48,414 nt of DNA from Planococcus sp. SK3692 (GCF_028890485.2 NZ_JARCHV010000004.1:1-48414); one strand, 5' to 3'. Numbered from the stretch's first letter, positions 22,695-32,181 are shown. Program-made: numbers and translations. The notes: generated from the letters alone by a model not told the origin.

Positions 22695-23496
22695 TTGTTT
22701 CTTCCTCCTCAAATCGAGCAAGCTTCTCTTCCATTTCGTCGACTACATCTAAAAATGTTTGATGTGCCTTACGGTCATGATGATCATCGTTTTTAATACC
22801 TGTAACGTCCCAGGCTTTTAAACGTTCTAAGTGTTTTATAACATTTGAAAACACGTTGTCTTCCCCAAATAACTCCGTTGCTCTTTCAACAGTAGTTTGA
22901 TCGACTCTACCTCCGGCTCTTAAAAGAACTGGAAGAACTCCAAGCACTTGTATCTCAGCTTGATATTCATCATGCATAAATTGGAGATAAGAAACATAGG
23001 TTTCTGCACCCTCTAAAGAAAGTTCTTGGGCTTGAAGAATAATTAATACATAATCTGAAGCCATCATTGCATTATCTGAGTAGTCACTGATTGTTGGAGG
23101 TACATCAATAAAAATATAGTCATAATGTTCTTTAAGTGGATCTAGTAGTCTCTTTAATAGTGTTATTTGTTCAAGATCTGTTTTGAAGTTTTGATATAAG
23201 AACTTCGAGAAGTTTTTAAAAGATACTGCAGCTGGTATCAAATCAAGATTTTCATTAACATTTAGAATTACGTTTTCCAGATTCCCTTCTTGAAACCCAT
23301 CAAATATAGTTTTGCTAATTTCTGTGATGCCTGCAGAGCGAGCAATTAAAGTACTTGCGTTTCCTTGCGGGTCCATATCTACTAATAGGACTTTCTTGTT
23401 GTGAACATTTGCATATTCCCAACTAGTCATTACCGAGACTTTAGTTTTTCCTACGCCACCTTTGAAATTTCCAACCACAATAGTTTTAGCCGTCAT
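22687..23496 (-). CDS. parA: ParA-family partition ATPase
   Basis: 269 aa from the ATG at 23496 with AGGAG upstream; an in-frame extension to 23571 has no ribosome site and runs through operator repeats. Deviant Walker A NFKGGVGKT (about 10-18), Walker A' region VLLVDMDPQGNAS and Walker B YIFIDVPPT mark the ParA/MinD superfamily. It moves plasmid copies apart by ATP-driven binding to nucleoid DNA with the partner encoded downstream. No N-terminal HTH, so repression of the operon probably depends on the partner protein. Confidence 0.93.
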   Translation of the reverse strand: MTAKTIVVGNFKGGVGKTKVSVMTSWEYANVHNKKVLLVDMDPQGNASTLIARSAGITEISKTIFDGFQEGNLENVILNVNENLDLIPAAVSFKNFSKFLYQNFKTDLEQITLLKRLLDPLKEHYDYIFIDVPPTISDYSDNAMMASDYVLIILQAQELSLEGAETYVSYLQFMHDEYQAEIQVLGVLPVLLRAGGRVDQTTVERATELFGEDNVFSNVIKHLERLKAWDVTGIKNDDHHDRKAHQTFLDVVDEMEEKLARFEEEETNV

Positions 23497-23516
23497 TTTA
23501 TTTTCTCCTACCCTTC

Positions 23517-23584
23517 CTAACAAACTTCTACCTAACAAACTTCTACTTCTGTATATTTCTGATAATAACATAAGTAGAAGTTTG
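23517..23584 (-). promoter_or_regulatory. parA operator/promoter region
   Basis: ACAAACTTCTACCTA and ACAAACTTCTACTTC stand as a tandem pair 16 bp apart, and GTAGAAGTTTGTG lies opposite at about 23573-23585. Such a cluster just upstream of parA is expected for autoregulation. Binding protein inferred. Confidence 0.5.
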
Positions 23585-23631
23585 TGTATATGAGAATTAA
23601 TTTGTAATAAAATTGTAATATAAGGTCAATC

Positions 23632-23990
23632 ATTCCAACAAAAGTAGAAAAGTAGAAATATCTACTTCTGCGAGAATGATGTTCATTCTAACAAAGGTAG
23701 AAAAGTAGAAATATCTACTTCTGTGAGAATGGTATTTATTCTAACAAAGGTAGAAAAGTAGAAATATCTACTTTTGCGAGAATGTTATTCATTCTAACAA
23801 AGGTAGAAAAGTAGAAATATCTACTTTTGCGAGAATAATATTCATTCTAACAAAGGTAGAAAAGTAGAAATATCTACTTTTGCGAGAATGTTATTCATTC
23901 TAACAAAGGTAGAAAAGTAGAAATATCTACTTCTGCGAGAATGGTGTTTATTCTAACAAAAGTAGAAATATCTACTTTTGTTACTTTGGA
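23632..23990. repeat. 53-bp repeat array 1 (seven units)
   Basis: The string TAACAAA recurs at 23689, 23742, 23795, 23848, 23901 and 23954 (with CAACA at 23636), an exact 53-bp period. Each unit holds GGTAGAAA then AGTAGAAATATCTAC and a GAGAATG end. Unit 7 has lost eight bases. 53 bp is about five helical turns, so sites face one side of the DNA. Likely centromere (parS) and/or iterons for the Rep at 24518. Confidence 0.9.
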
Positions 23991-24062
23991 AAATAATTTT
24001 AACTTACTCTTTCCTTTATTGGTAAGGTCTTTAGATGATAGAAGACTAGATTATTTATAATT

Positions 24063-24424
24063 CATTCTAACAAAGGTAGAAAAGTAGAAATATCTACTTA
24101 TGTGAGAATGATGTTTATTCTAACAGAGGTAGAAAAGTAGAAATATCTACCTCTGCGAGAATGTTATTCATCCTAACAAAGGTAGAAAAGTAGAAATATC
24201 TACTTCTGCGAGAATGATGTTTATTCTAACAGAGGTAGAAAAGTAGAAATATCTACCTCTGCGAGAATGTTATTCATTCTAACAAAGGTAGAAAAGTGGA
24301 AATATCTACTTCTGCGAGAATGGTGTTCATTCTAACAAAGGTAGAAAAGTAGAAATATCTACTTCTGCGAGAATGGTGTTCATTCTAACAAAAGTAGAAA
24401 AGTGGAAATATCTACTTCTGCGAC
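24063..24424. repeat. 53-bp repeat array 2 (seven units)
   Basis: Units begin at 24068, 24121, 24174, 24227, 24280, 24333 and 24386, again exactly 53 bp apart. Units 2 and 4 share the variant CAGAGG...CCTCTG, a paired change in both arms; units 5 and 7 have AGTGGAAA. An 80-bp unrelated spacer (about 23990-24060) separates it from array 1. Confidence 0.9.
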
Positions 24425-24517
24425 TTTGAAAACCTTGATTTGACGCTATTTACACGGTGTTTTCGTTCCTATACGGTTAGGAAAAGAAGCATGGTAAGTC
24501 AATGGAGGGAAGGTTAG

Positions 24518-26029
24518 ATGAACAAATTGTATGAAGTAATGGATGCCGTTTTAAAAAACGGTATCCATTCTTACAAAGTTAAGAATTCTAAAGTCAGCCT
24601 TCCACTTCGAGTTGAGGCTGCCAATAAAACTCGTAGTAGAAAAACTGGAGCGATTGGTGTTGTCCGATCGAAAGAAGATCTTTCAACACCTTCAGGTGTT
24701 AAAGGCTATGTGGTAACGTCCCTAGAAACTCTCTTGGAGGACGTTTCTTTGGTTTCGCATTGGAATCCCAACGTATTCAACTACATAAGGTACTCCGATG
24801 AAGAAAGACGGTTCCTCAAGGGACACGAAGAGAAGAACCTCCAACAAATCAATACCTTTGTCGTCGATATCGATACGAAAAAACAGCCGTATACGGAAAT
24901 TCTGACGGCTGCACTTGATCATTGCGTCGGGGTTCCCACACTTGTCTTGGAAACCCCGAAGGGCTTTCAGGTCTATTTCGTCTTGGAAAAACCGTTGTTC
25001 ATCAGCAACCAAAACGATTTTCGCGGACTCAAAGTGGCAAAACGCATTTCCGAAAACATCAAACAGAGCTTGGCCAAGGTACTGCAGGGTGTCGACATCT
25101 CCTGTAATGACTTTGGTTTTTTCCGCATGCCCAATGAAACCAACATTCGGTGGTTCTCGGAAGAAATGGTTTATGGCTTCGGGTCGTTAATTGCCTGGTC
25201 GAAGCGTCAAGACGACGATAAGGGGAGAGGCCTGTTTGTTGTAGCGAACGATTCAAGAGAGCACGACCCAACACAGACAGCCTGGTTCCAGGAACTGCTG
25301 AAGACGCGTCATGTGAAAGGGCAGTCGGGACAGCTCGGGCGCGATAACCTCATGTTCACGCTTGCGCTTGCTTGTTACAGTGCCGGAAAGGGGAAGGCAG
25401 AGACATTGGATTTACTCGATGAGTACAATTCGGGGCTTGCTGCGCCCCTTCGGCATTCAGAAGTCGAGAAAATCGTCAGAAGCGCCTACAAGGGGCGTTT
25501 TAAAGGCGCTCACCAAGACTATATTCAAGAACTCTTGAACGAATGGGGGAGTCACAAGGAGATCGCCATCGAAAATCAGATGGGCGGTTGGTACAAGTTT
25601 AAAAAAGAACGCGAAGACCGGAAACGGAGCCATTACGACGAATGGGAAGAGGATTTGCTGCAGTACATCCAACAGGAAGCGTCACTCGATCAACCCATTC
25701 ATTGGACGACGCAGCGAGAACTTTGCGAAGCCGTCGGCATTCCACGGAGTTCCTTCAACGTGTTAATCCAACAGTCAAAGAAAATCCTCATCAAGCGAGT
25801 TGGCAAAGGACGTACAGCCCAGACCGGAATTACCTCCGTGGCTGTGCTTCTTCAGTGTGCCCTCAGTTACCAACAAACCCATCGGGTTCAGTACCAAGAA
25901 GCTCTTCAAGTGATGGTGTCGGAACGCCTGAATGAGCGCATTATTCACAACTTGATTGACGATGTGGAATGGTTCCTTGAAAAACGATTATCTGAACCGA
26001 TAATTGGTAAAAATTTCAATTCTTCTTAA
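24518..26029 (+). CDS. rep: Primase-type replication initiator (AEP + PriCT-1 domains)
   Basis: 503 aa, ATG with GGAGG upstream. Residues about 60-230 resemble an archaeo-eukaryotic primase: NTFVVDIDTK with the metal-binding Asp117/Asp119, then VPTLVLETPKGFQVYFVLEKP and DFGFFRMPNETN. Residues about 265-340 are PriCT-1-like (GRDNLMFTLALACYSAGKG). The C-terminus has a winged-helix-like segment (WTTQRELCEAVGIPRSSFNVLI) that could bind the origin. It stands 90 bp after 14 repeats that can serve as iterons. Probably a theta initiator that makes its own primers; no helicase domain is seen. Confidence 0.8.
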   Translation: MNKLYEVMDAVLKNGIHSYKVKNSKVSLPLRVEAANKTRSRKTGAIGVVRSKEDLSTPSGVKGYVVTSLETLLEDVSLVSHWNPNVFNYIRYSDEERRFLKGHEEKNLQQINTFVVDIDTKKQPYTEILTAALDHCVGVPTLVLETPKGFQVYFVLEKPLFISNQNDFRGLKVAKRISENIKQSLAKVLQGVDISCNDFGFFRMPNETNIRWFSEEMVYGFGSLIAWSKRQDDDKGRGLFVVANDSREHDPTQTAWFQELLKTRHVKGQSGQLGRDNLMFTLALACYSAGKGKAETLDLLDEYNSGLAAPLRHSEVEKIVRSAYKGRFKGAHQDYIQELLNEWGSHKEIAIENQMGGWYKFKKEREDRKRSHYDEWEEDLLQYIQQEASLDQPIHWTTQRELCEAVGIPRSSFNVLIQQSKKILIKRVGKGRTAQTGITSVAVLLQCALSYQQTHRVQYQEALQVMVSERLNERIIHNLIDDVEWFLEKRLSEPIIGKNFNSS

Positions 26030-26123
26030 TGGTCCAGTCTGCCAATACATATCTGTATACATGCTTTTTTATCTGGGTACGTTATATGTTTATCCATCCA
26101 TCACTCTTTTGATCTCATTAAAA

Positions 26124-26149
26124 AAACACTCAGCAATGGCTGAATGTTT
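26124..26149 (-). terminator. Terminator of the XRE regulator
   Basis: On the minus strand AAACATTCAGC, loop, GCTGAGTGTTT then a run of T. It overlaps the gene's last codons. Confidence 0.75.
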
Positions 26150-26465
26150 AGGTGTCGGATTTTTTATTGGAATCGGATTCATAGCTGTTAAAGCGTTCGT
26201 AAATCTTTTCGAGTTGTTTTTCCTGGAAATCTTCTTTAAAGGCGCGTAAAAATATCTCACTTGGGTCAATCTCGAGCACGTTTGCATAATGAATAAGCCA
26301 TCCAATGGAGACATTTTGTTTTCCCCGTTCAATGTTTGAAATGGTAGGCCCGTTCATATCGCTGATGGCTTCGATATCTTTGAGCTTTAACTTCTTTTCG
26401 ACGCGAATGGATTTTAACGCATTCCCGATTTTTTCGTAAATATTCGGTTCATTGGATGAAATCAT
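26148..26465 (-). CDS. XRE-family transcriptional regulator
   Basis: 105 aa from the ATG at 26465, with AAAGGA upstream. HTH_3 domain at about residues 12-65: IGNALKSIRVEKKLKLKDIE, NGPTISNIERGKQNVS and IGWLIHYANVLEIDPSEIF. A charged C-terminal tail follows. It is divergent from the RepA_N gene across a region with a long hairpin, so it may set initiator expression or copy number; this is inference. Confidence 0.85.
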   Translation of the reverse strand: MISSNEPNIYEKIGNALKSIRVEKKLKLKDIEAISDMNGPTISNIERGKQNVSIGWLIHYANVLEIDPSEIFLRAFKEDFQEKQLEKIYERFNSYESDSNKKSDT

Positions 26466-26545
26466 GCGCAAATTCCTTTCACAGGGAATGCCGTTTTTCG
26501 TTTTCCGTGCTATACTGGTTCCCATAATTTAATATATACATTAAA

Positions 26546-26614
26546 AAATCTCTACAAACTCTTTTATTGGTAGTTTGGCGACCGTCAATAAAAGAGTTTC
26601 GGCGTAGAGAAATT
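26546..26614. promoter_or_regulatory. Long bulged hairpin between xre and repA
   Basis: TCTCTAC with GTAGAGA outside and ACTCTTTTATTG with CAATAAAAGAGT inside, loop of 16 nt. It lies in the shared leader of two divergent genes and could be an operator, an RNA attenuator or an antisense element. Confidence 0.5.
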
Positions 26615-26756
26615 TCAAAGGAACTATTGATTGCTCTAATTATAGCATAAATGCAGGTCTGACGAGTAGTCCCAGTTAGATTTTGTCTATGCAGAAGAGC
26701 TTGAAGCCCTTTGGAATTTCTCTGATTCAGTGAAGAGAATGAAAGGGGTATGAAAC

Positions 26757-27698
26757 ATGACTGGAAAGTACAACATACGAGAAGAGGCTGCGCAGCGATT
26801 TTATCGACTGCCCAAGGTATTTTTCACCAATGACCGTTACAAGAAACTGAGCAATGATGCGAAGATCGCCTTTGCAATTCTTCAGGATCGCTTGGACTTG
26901 TCGATAAAGAATGAGTGGTTTGATGAGGAAGGGAATATCTACTTCTTGTATGCGAACCAGCAATTATCCGACATCCTGAATTGCAGTAAACCGACCGTGA
27001 TTAAAATCAAAAAAGAGTTGCATCAAGCAGAACTCTTAGAAGAGAAACGCATGGGATTATCGCAATCCAATCGGCTCTATTTACTCAAACCGGTTGCTGA
27101 AATTTCCGATGCAAAGCAGATGGAAGAACGGGAAAAAGAGCCTGAAACCCTTGGGGCCCAAAAGAAGTTAAAATCTTTTACTTCAAGAAATCAAGATTCT
27201 TTACTTCAAGAAGTTAAAAGTTTTAACACTAATGATACTGACCTTATCAAGACTGATCTTAGTGAGACTGAAATAAAGATCAATCAACTGCGAGAGAAAA
27301 CCGATCTTCCGGAAGTGATTGTGCAGGTCTTAGTGAAAAACAAAGAGCGATTGATGGATGACGCCATTGAGGTTCAAGATGTGGCGAACCATTACTTCGC
27401 TCATCAAGAGGTATTGACGCTGCACCAGTATGCGGATGCTTTACAGTATTCTCTTGAACGTACGCCTGGACGAATCAAAAGCATTACCGCACGGCTGACG
27501 AAAGCTGTCGAAGATAAAAAGAAATGGCTGGGCATCCAGACACAGTCCATTCAAAAGCCTGTCAGAACTGAGTTAGTACCGGAATGGCTTCACGAACAGA
27601 ATACGAGGGAAGCATCATCAGAAACGGTTTCTCCAGAAGAACTGGAGGCTGAAAAAGCGAAATTACTTCTTAAACTAGCGAAAAGGAAGTCCAAGTGA
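26757..27698 (+). CDS. repA: RepA_N-family replication initiator
   Basis: 313 aa. The N-terminus YNIREEAAQRFYRLPKVFF, LSNDAKIAFAILQDRL, WFDEEGNIYFLY and LNCSKPTVIKIKKELHQAELLEEKR is the RepA_N winged-helix signature of large theta plasmids in Firmicutes. The C-terminal part is variable and helical, as usual. In this family the origin often lies inside the gene; short repeats at 27164-27219 fit that. It is a second initiator 730 bp from the primase-type Rep. Start ATG preceded by GAAAGGGG; a terminator overlaps the stop. Confidence 0.92.
   Translation: MTGKYNIREEAAQRFYRLPKVFFTNDRYKKLSNDAKIAFAILQDRLDLSIKNEWFDEEGNIYFLYANQQLSDILNCSKPTVIKIKKELHQAELLEEKRMGLSQSNRLYLLKPVAEISDAKQMEEREKEPETLGAQKKLKSFTSRNQDSLLQEVKSFNTNDTDLIKTDLSETEIKINQLREKTDLPEVIVQVLVKNKERLMDDAIEVQDVANHYFAHQEVLTLHQYADALQYSLERTPGRIKSITARLTKAVEDKKKWLGIQTQSIQKPVRTELVPEWLHEQNTREASSETVSPEELEAEKAKLLLKLAKRKSK
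27164..27219. repeat. Possible in-gene iterons of RepA_N
   Basis: GAAGTTAAAA at 27164 and 27210, and TTTACTTCAAGAA at 27177 and 27200, in the poorly conserved middle of repA. Origin function is inference from family habit. Confidence 0.5.
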
Positions 27699-27709
27699 CT
27701 TCCTTTTTT
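27681..27709 (+). terminator. Terminator of repA
   Basis: AAAAGGAAGTC, 5-nt loop, GACTTCCTTTTTT; the stem overlaps the repA stop codon. Confidence 0.88.
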
Positions 27710-27911
27710 AATTTATATATTAAAAAAATAATCTGATAAATTAGGCCTTTCACAGTATACTTTAAGAATAAAGGCGCACCTCATAGGTTTTTATTGTTTA
27801 TTTTGGGGCCTTAAAAGAGGATTTAAGTACTGCCATTAAACTGGAATTTTTTATTGCCGAATTTATGGCAATTTGTTACCGTTAAGACAGAGAAGAAAGG
27901 TGGTGGCAAAT

Positions 27912-28136
27912 ATGTTTGATCGAATTAGTACGTTTTTGACTACATTGTTTACAGATATGCAAACAACTTTCATCACGATTTTTATGATCGGTCTGTTGAT
28001 TTGTGCAATCGGGGTATGGGCTGGCGATGAGCAATCGTCACCAAAATTCAAGGGTGGTTTGAAACTCTGTGTCTCAGGCGTCGTGCTGTTCTTATTGGCA
28101 AAACCAGTCATCGACTACATCCAAACAAACTTGTAA
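27912..28136 (+). CDS. VirB2/TrbC-like small membrane protein
   Basis: 74 aa from the ATG at 27912, chosen for AAAGGTGG upstream. Two transmembrane helices (about 18-35 and 50-68) around a short charged loop GDEQSSPKFKGG, the topology of VirB2/TrbC pilin-like subunits. First gene of the T4SS operon, directly before the VirB3- and VirB4-like genes, which is where pilin-like genes normally lie. No signal cleavage site is obvious. Confidence 0.65.
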   Translation: MFDRISTFLTTLFTDMQTTFITIFMIGLLICAIGVWAGDEQSSPKFKGGLKLCVSGVVLFLLAKPVIDYIQTNL

Positions 28137-28154
28137 GAAAACGGTAGAAAGTAT

Positions 28155-29198
28155 GTGATACCCATGCGAACAGATTCCTATATAGAGCGCCAGGAACGGC
28201 TGCGTGAGCGAGGCAAAGTCGAATTGCCGTTGAACATCGACACGAAGAAGTACCTGTACGGCAACATCTCGTTCCAGGACGTGTTCATCGTTTCCCCGTT
28301 TCTGATCTTAGGGGCGTTCATCTCGTACTTGTTATACCGGGCAGGGACGCTCAATCAGCAACTCCTCCTCGTGGCGTTTGTGCCGGCGATGATTGTGACG
28401 GTGTTTCAGTTAAACAAGCATCCCGTCCGAAAGAACTTGTCGCTCTTGCAATACAAAGTGATTTGGAAGCTGCGAGCGAAGCACCGGAAGAAAGATTTTC
28501 ATTACGCGAAAGGAGCCTTACCGATGAGCCGGAACGAACGGGACACCCGAACTGAATTAGGACTCGCGAATATCGCCAATGGCTGTTTGGAGTCCTCGGA
28601 CCGGCGCTTGATTAAGGTATTGGAAGTGTCTTCGGTCAACCTCTCGCTAATGAACGAGCTGGCGAAAGAGAACGTCTTGTCGGCGTATCAGTCGTTTATC
28701 AACGATACGGGCGAGAAACAGATCCAGTTGATGCAAGTCGCGCAGCCGATCAACTTAACGAACTACTTGATGTGGTTCAACGAGCAAGTCGATCAGAACT
28801 TATCCTATGCGAAACGCATGCTCAAACAAGGCTATGCGGACCAGATCGAACGGATCCAAAAGTCGAAGAACATGGTGACTCGGAAACGGTACTTGGTCAT
28901 TTCCAAGCCGATGACGAATTCGCCGAAGGATTATTTGAAGCTCGAAACGACGGCGAATATTCTGCAAGCCAAACTCGAACAAATGTTGTCGGGTTACGAG
29001 AAGTTGGACGTGAAGATTCTCGAGAACGACGAACTGTTGAAATTCTATTATGCCTGCATCGATTTCGAAAATGCGCAGGCGCAAGGACAGAACATTGTCC
29101 ATAAAACCAACGCCAAGCTCGATGTGGTCGTTGGCAAGAATACGGCCAAAGCTTTGGTTGAGCAATACAAGAACTTGCTGAACGATCGATTTGAGTAG
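28155..29198 (+). CDS. VirB3/PrgI-like protein fused to a VirB4 N-terminal-like domain
   Basis: About 347 aa; GTG at 28155 or ATG at 28164, neither with a strong ribosome site, so coupling to the previous gene is likely. Residues 35-85 hold two helices (VSPFLILGAFISYLLY, LLLVAFVPAMIVTVF), the VirB3/PrgI pattern. From about 150 on, RRLIKVLEVSSVNLSLMNE and QIQLMQVAQPINLTNYLMWF recall the N-terminal domain of VirB4 ATPases. VirB3 and VirB4 functions are often joined; here the ATPase part is in the next gene, 11 bp downstream. Confidence 0.65.
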   Translation: MIPMRTDSYIERQERLRERGKVELPLNIDTKKYLYGNISFQDVFIVSPFLILGAFISYLLYRAGTLNQQLLLVAFVPAMIVTVFQLNKHPVRKNLSLLQYKVIWKLRAKHRKKDFHYAKGALPMSRNERDTRTELGLANIANGCLESSDRRLIKVLEVSSVNLSLMNELAKENVLSAYQSFINDTGEKQIQLMQVAQPINLTNYLMWFNEQVDQNLSYAKRMLKQGYADQIERIQKSKNMVTRKRYLVISKPMTNSPKDYLKLETTANILQAKLEQMLSGYEKLDVKILENDELLKFYYACIDFENAQAQGQNIVHKTNAKLDVVVGKNTAKALVEQYKNLLNDRFE

Positions 29199-29209
29199 GA
29201 GGTGGAGAC

Positions 29210-31084
29210 ATGGTGTGGAACCCGAAGTGGCTGCAGCCCAAACAACCAGACGAAACAACTTTTGAAGACACGGTCAGTGGCATGAACGAAACGCTTCTCA
29301 CGGCCATTGCCCCAGACAACCTGACGGAATACGATTCCTCCGTCCGGGTGGGGGCGAATTACACCCGGACGCTTCTCATCGTGGATTACGATCCGATTCA
29401 AGACCAGAACAAGATCCAGCAAGTGACGGAGATTCCCGAAAACGTGTCCCTGGTTCATTACCTGCAGGAATACAACATGGGCGAAGTACGGACGCAGCTC
29501 GTGAAAAGCATCAAGCAGAACAGAATGAAGATGAACACACGCTTCGCCGATGAACAGACCATCATTGAATCCGAAGGGCAGATTGAAAGTGCCTCGGAAA
29601 TGCTGCGGAACCTGTCGTACCGTAACGATAAGATTTATCTCTTTCATACGCTCATTCATTTAGTCGCGAGTTCACAAGAAGAACTGGATCAACTGACGAC
29701 GACCGTCAAAAGCAAATTCTCGAAAATCGGCATCATTCATAACCCAACGGACCGAGCTGTGGATGCGTTCCGGTCGTTCCTTCCGTTGAATGACAACAAA
29801 GTCGACGAACTCACCTACAAAATGACCAACTCGGAAGCGATCTCGTATTTCTTCCCGTTCCACGAAAACGAAATGTTCTCCGAAACGGGCTTGATCAAAG
29901 GTCGGAACATGACCACGGGGAATGTCGTGATTGTCGACGATACGAACCTATTGAACCGGCATGAATTCGTCATCGGGATTTCCGGGATCGGAAAATCGAC
30001 GTACTTGTTTGCGAACATGACGAATAAGCACATGCTCGGACGGAAAATCATCACGGTGGATCCAAAAGGTGAATTCGGTCGGAACTACTCGGATCTCGGC
30101 GGCGCCTGGGTCAAGTTTCAGCTGAAAGGCGGTAACCGGATCAACCCGATGGACCTGCCGAAAATCAGCGAAAAGATTCAAATGGAAGAAACTGAACTGG
30201 GGAACATTTTGCTGACGAAAATCTCAAATCTGTTGGTCATGTTCCAATTGATGTACAACTCCATGAGCGATCTGCAGGAAGACATCCTGAGCCGGTACAT
30301 CCAGAAGGTCTACGAAGAGAAGGGAATCGACGAGACGACCGATGTGAACCAATTGACGGCCGATGATTATCCCATCTTGGAAGACCTGTACAAACTCATT
30401 GAACGCGACAAACAGAACGACCCTCCGTTGTATGAACGGATCCGGGATTTCCATACGACCTTAGAAACCTATGTGTATGGCATTTATTCGGAACTGTTCA
30501 ACGGACCGACGAACGTTAACATCGACAATGACTTGGTTTGCTATGACTTGAAGGAAATGAGCAACAACGAAAAGATTCAACGGATTCTCTTCTACAACAT
30601 CCTCTCGCATACCACCTATGAAATCATGAGTGGCGACCGGCAGCCGAGCGAAATCTTCATTGATGAAGCACACGTCATCGCCGATCCGAAAGTGCCGAAA
30701 GCGATGGAATTCATCTACTTCATGATGAAAGTGCTCCGGTCGTTCAATTGTGGCATTACCACAGCGTCCCAATCGGTCGAAGACTTCTTGTCGGCACGGG
30801 ATGAGAACCGAAACTACGGAAAAGCAATCATCACGCAATCGGTTCAACGGCTGTATTTGCCAATGAGCGAAGAAGAGCTGAAGTACTTAGAAGAAGAGCT
30901 CGGAAACCAATTTTCGAAAGAAGAACGGTCGACCTTGATTCTGAAAGACGGCAAGAAGAAAGAACAAGCCGGCAAAGGTATTTTCTATACCGGTTCCAAA
31001 AAGATCAAACTTGAAGTGCAGCTGAATGAAGTGACTGAGAAGCTATGGTTTGAACAGAAGAGCATCAACGAACTGACGATTTGA
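29210..31084 (+). CDS. virB4: VirB4-type conjugation ATPase
   Basis: 624 aa, ATG with AGGAGGTG upstream. Walker A GISGIGKST at 256-264, VDPKGEFGRNY just after, and Walker B EIFIDEAHVIA near residue 485, followed by ITTASQSVEDFL. This is the TraC/VirB4 motor that energises the channel and is the hallmark gene of a functional T4SS. Codon use is richer in G/C than the flanking accessory genes, like the relaxase and VirD4 genes, suggesting the transfer genes share one history. Confidence 0.95.
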   Translation: MVWNPKWLQPKQPDETTFEDTVSGMNETLLTAIAPDNLTEYDSSVRVGANYTRTLLIVDYDPIQDQNKIQQVTEIPENVSLVHYLQEYNMGEVRTQLVKSIKQNRMKMNTRFADEQTIIESEGQIESASEMLRNLSYRNDKIYLFHTLIHLVASSQEELDQLTTTVKSKFSKIGIIHNPTDRAVDAFRSFLPLNDNKVDELTYKMTNSEAISYFFPFHENEMFSETGLIKGRNMTTGNVVIVDDTNLLNRHEFVIGISGIGKSTYLFANMTNKHMLGRKIITVDPKGEFGRNYSDLGGAWVKFQLKGGNRINPMDLPKISEKIQMEETELGNILLTKISNLLVMFQLMYNSMSDLQEDILSRYIQKVYEEKGIDETTDVNQLTADDYPILEDLYKLIERDKQNDPPLYERIRDFHTTLETYVYGIYSELFNGPTNVNIDNDLVCYDLKEMSNNEKIQRILFYNILSHTTYEIMSGDRQPSEIFIDEAHVIADPKVPKAMEFIYFMMKVLRSFNCGITTASQSVEDFLSARDENRNYGKAIITQSVQRLYLPMSEEELKYLEEELGNQFSKEERSTLILKDGKKKEQAGKGIFYTGSKKIKLEVQLNEVTEKLWFEQKSINELTI

Positions 31085-31098
31085 AAAGGGATGAGGGC

Positions 31099-32181
31099 AT
31101 GAATCCAAAAGACGCAGCCAAAACGATAGGGTCGATCTTGCTGACGAAGGTCTTGTTGAGTCCACTCGGATTGATTGCCGTTGGGGTCACGATTTTGCTG
31201 ATTATCATGCCAGTGTTCATGTCAATGGCCAGTAAGGGCGAAGATTTCAATTTAGACGACCCCGACAGCAATTTAGAAGCTCTCTCAGGCTCCTCAGGCG
31301 GCGCCTATTGCGCTCCGGAAGGCGAATTGGACAAAGAGTTATGGGAAGCTGGATTCGCCTCTGCAGGCGTTTTTGAAGAAATGGGAGATGTGTTCTTGGA
31401 GGTGGCTGAAGAACAGGGCATTGATCCGGTGTTAATGGCTGCGATTGCGCTTCACGAAACCGGTCATGGGACTTCGTCAGCTGTGGTGGAAAAGAACAAT
31501 CCCGGAGGCTTGATGGGGTCAGGCGGGCTGTTTGTCTTTGATTCCTTGGAAGAAGGGATTGCCTCGATGGGCAAGACCTTGCACAATCGCATCATCCAGG
31601 ACGGGCTCGGCACGATTGCTGACCTGGGTTCCGTTTATGCACCGATAGGAGCTAGTAATGACCCGACTAACCTGAACAGTCATTGGGTTTCGAATGTCAC
31701 GAAAGTGGTTAGCTCGTTAGGTGGATTAACGATGAACTGCGAAACGCCGACCGGAGAATTTGTTCAGCCGATTCCGGATGTGATCATCAATTCGAATTTC
31801 GGCATCCGAGTCCATCCGGTGACCGGCATCGTCACCCCGCACGAAGGGGTGGACTTGAATTGCAGCCGGCCGGATCCAATCTTTGCAGCGAAAGAAGGAA
31901 AAGTGGTCTTTGCCCAATACCCATCAGGTGTGTTAGAAACATACGGCAATGTCGTCGTCATTGAACACGCGAATCAGCTCTATAGCCTGTATGCCCATCT
32001 CAGCAAGATTGACGTCGAAGTGGGTGATCAGATTAGCCAGATGGAGCAACTCGGCCAGTGTGGCACGACCGGGCGCTCGACCGGTGACCATCTACATTTT
32101 GAAATCCATACGGATCGCATGTTTGGCAATCGGGTCAATCCGATGCCGTATCTTGAAGGAGAGAAGGGGATGGACGAATGA
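31099..32181 (+). CDS. VirB1-like bifunctional peptidoglycan hydrolase (glucosaminidase-like + M23)
   Basis: 360 aa from the ATG at 31099. One N-terminal membrane helix (about 20-43). Residues 95-205 resemble a glucosaminidase/lysozyme-like domain with ALHETGHGTSS (Glu120) and NNPGGLMG. Residues 230-350 are an M23/LytM endopeptidase: HPVTG, HEGVDL (His248, Asp252) and GDHLHFEI (His331, His333). Tn916 Orf14/CwlT-like enzymes play this role, opening the wall for the mating channel. It overlaps the next gene by 4 bp. Confidence 0.92.
   Translation: MNPKDAAKTIGSILLTKVLLSPLGLIAVGVTILLIIMPVFMSMASKGEDFNLDDPDSNLEALSGSSGGAYCAPEGELDKELWEAGFASAGVFEEMGDVFLEVAEEQGIDPVLMAAIALHETGHGTSSAVVEKNNPGGLMGSGGLFVFDSLEEGIASMGKTLHNRIIQDGLGTIADLGSVYAPIGASNDPTNLNSHWVSNVTKVVSSLGGLTMNCETPTGEFVQPIPDVIINSNFGIRVHPVTGIVTPHEGVDLNCSRPDPIFAAKEGKVVFAQYPSGVLETYGNVVVIEHANQLYSLYAHLSKIDVEVGDQISQMEQLGQCGTTGRSTGDHLHFEIHTDRMFGNRVNPMPYLEGEKGMDE

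Noticed and set aside
23632..24424. CRISPR array
   Set aside because: The 53-bp units are repeats throughout, with no unique spacers, and no cas genes are near; they fit iterons or a centromere.
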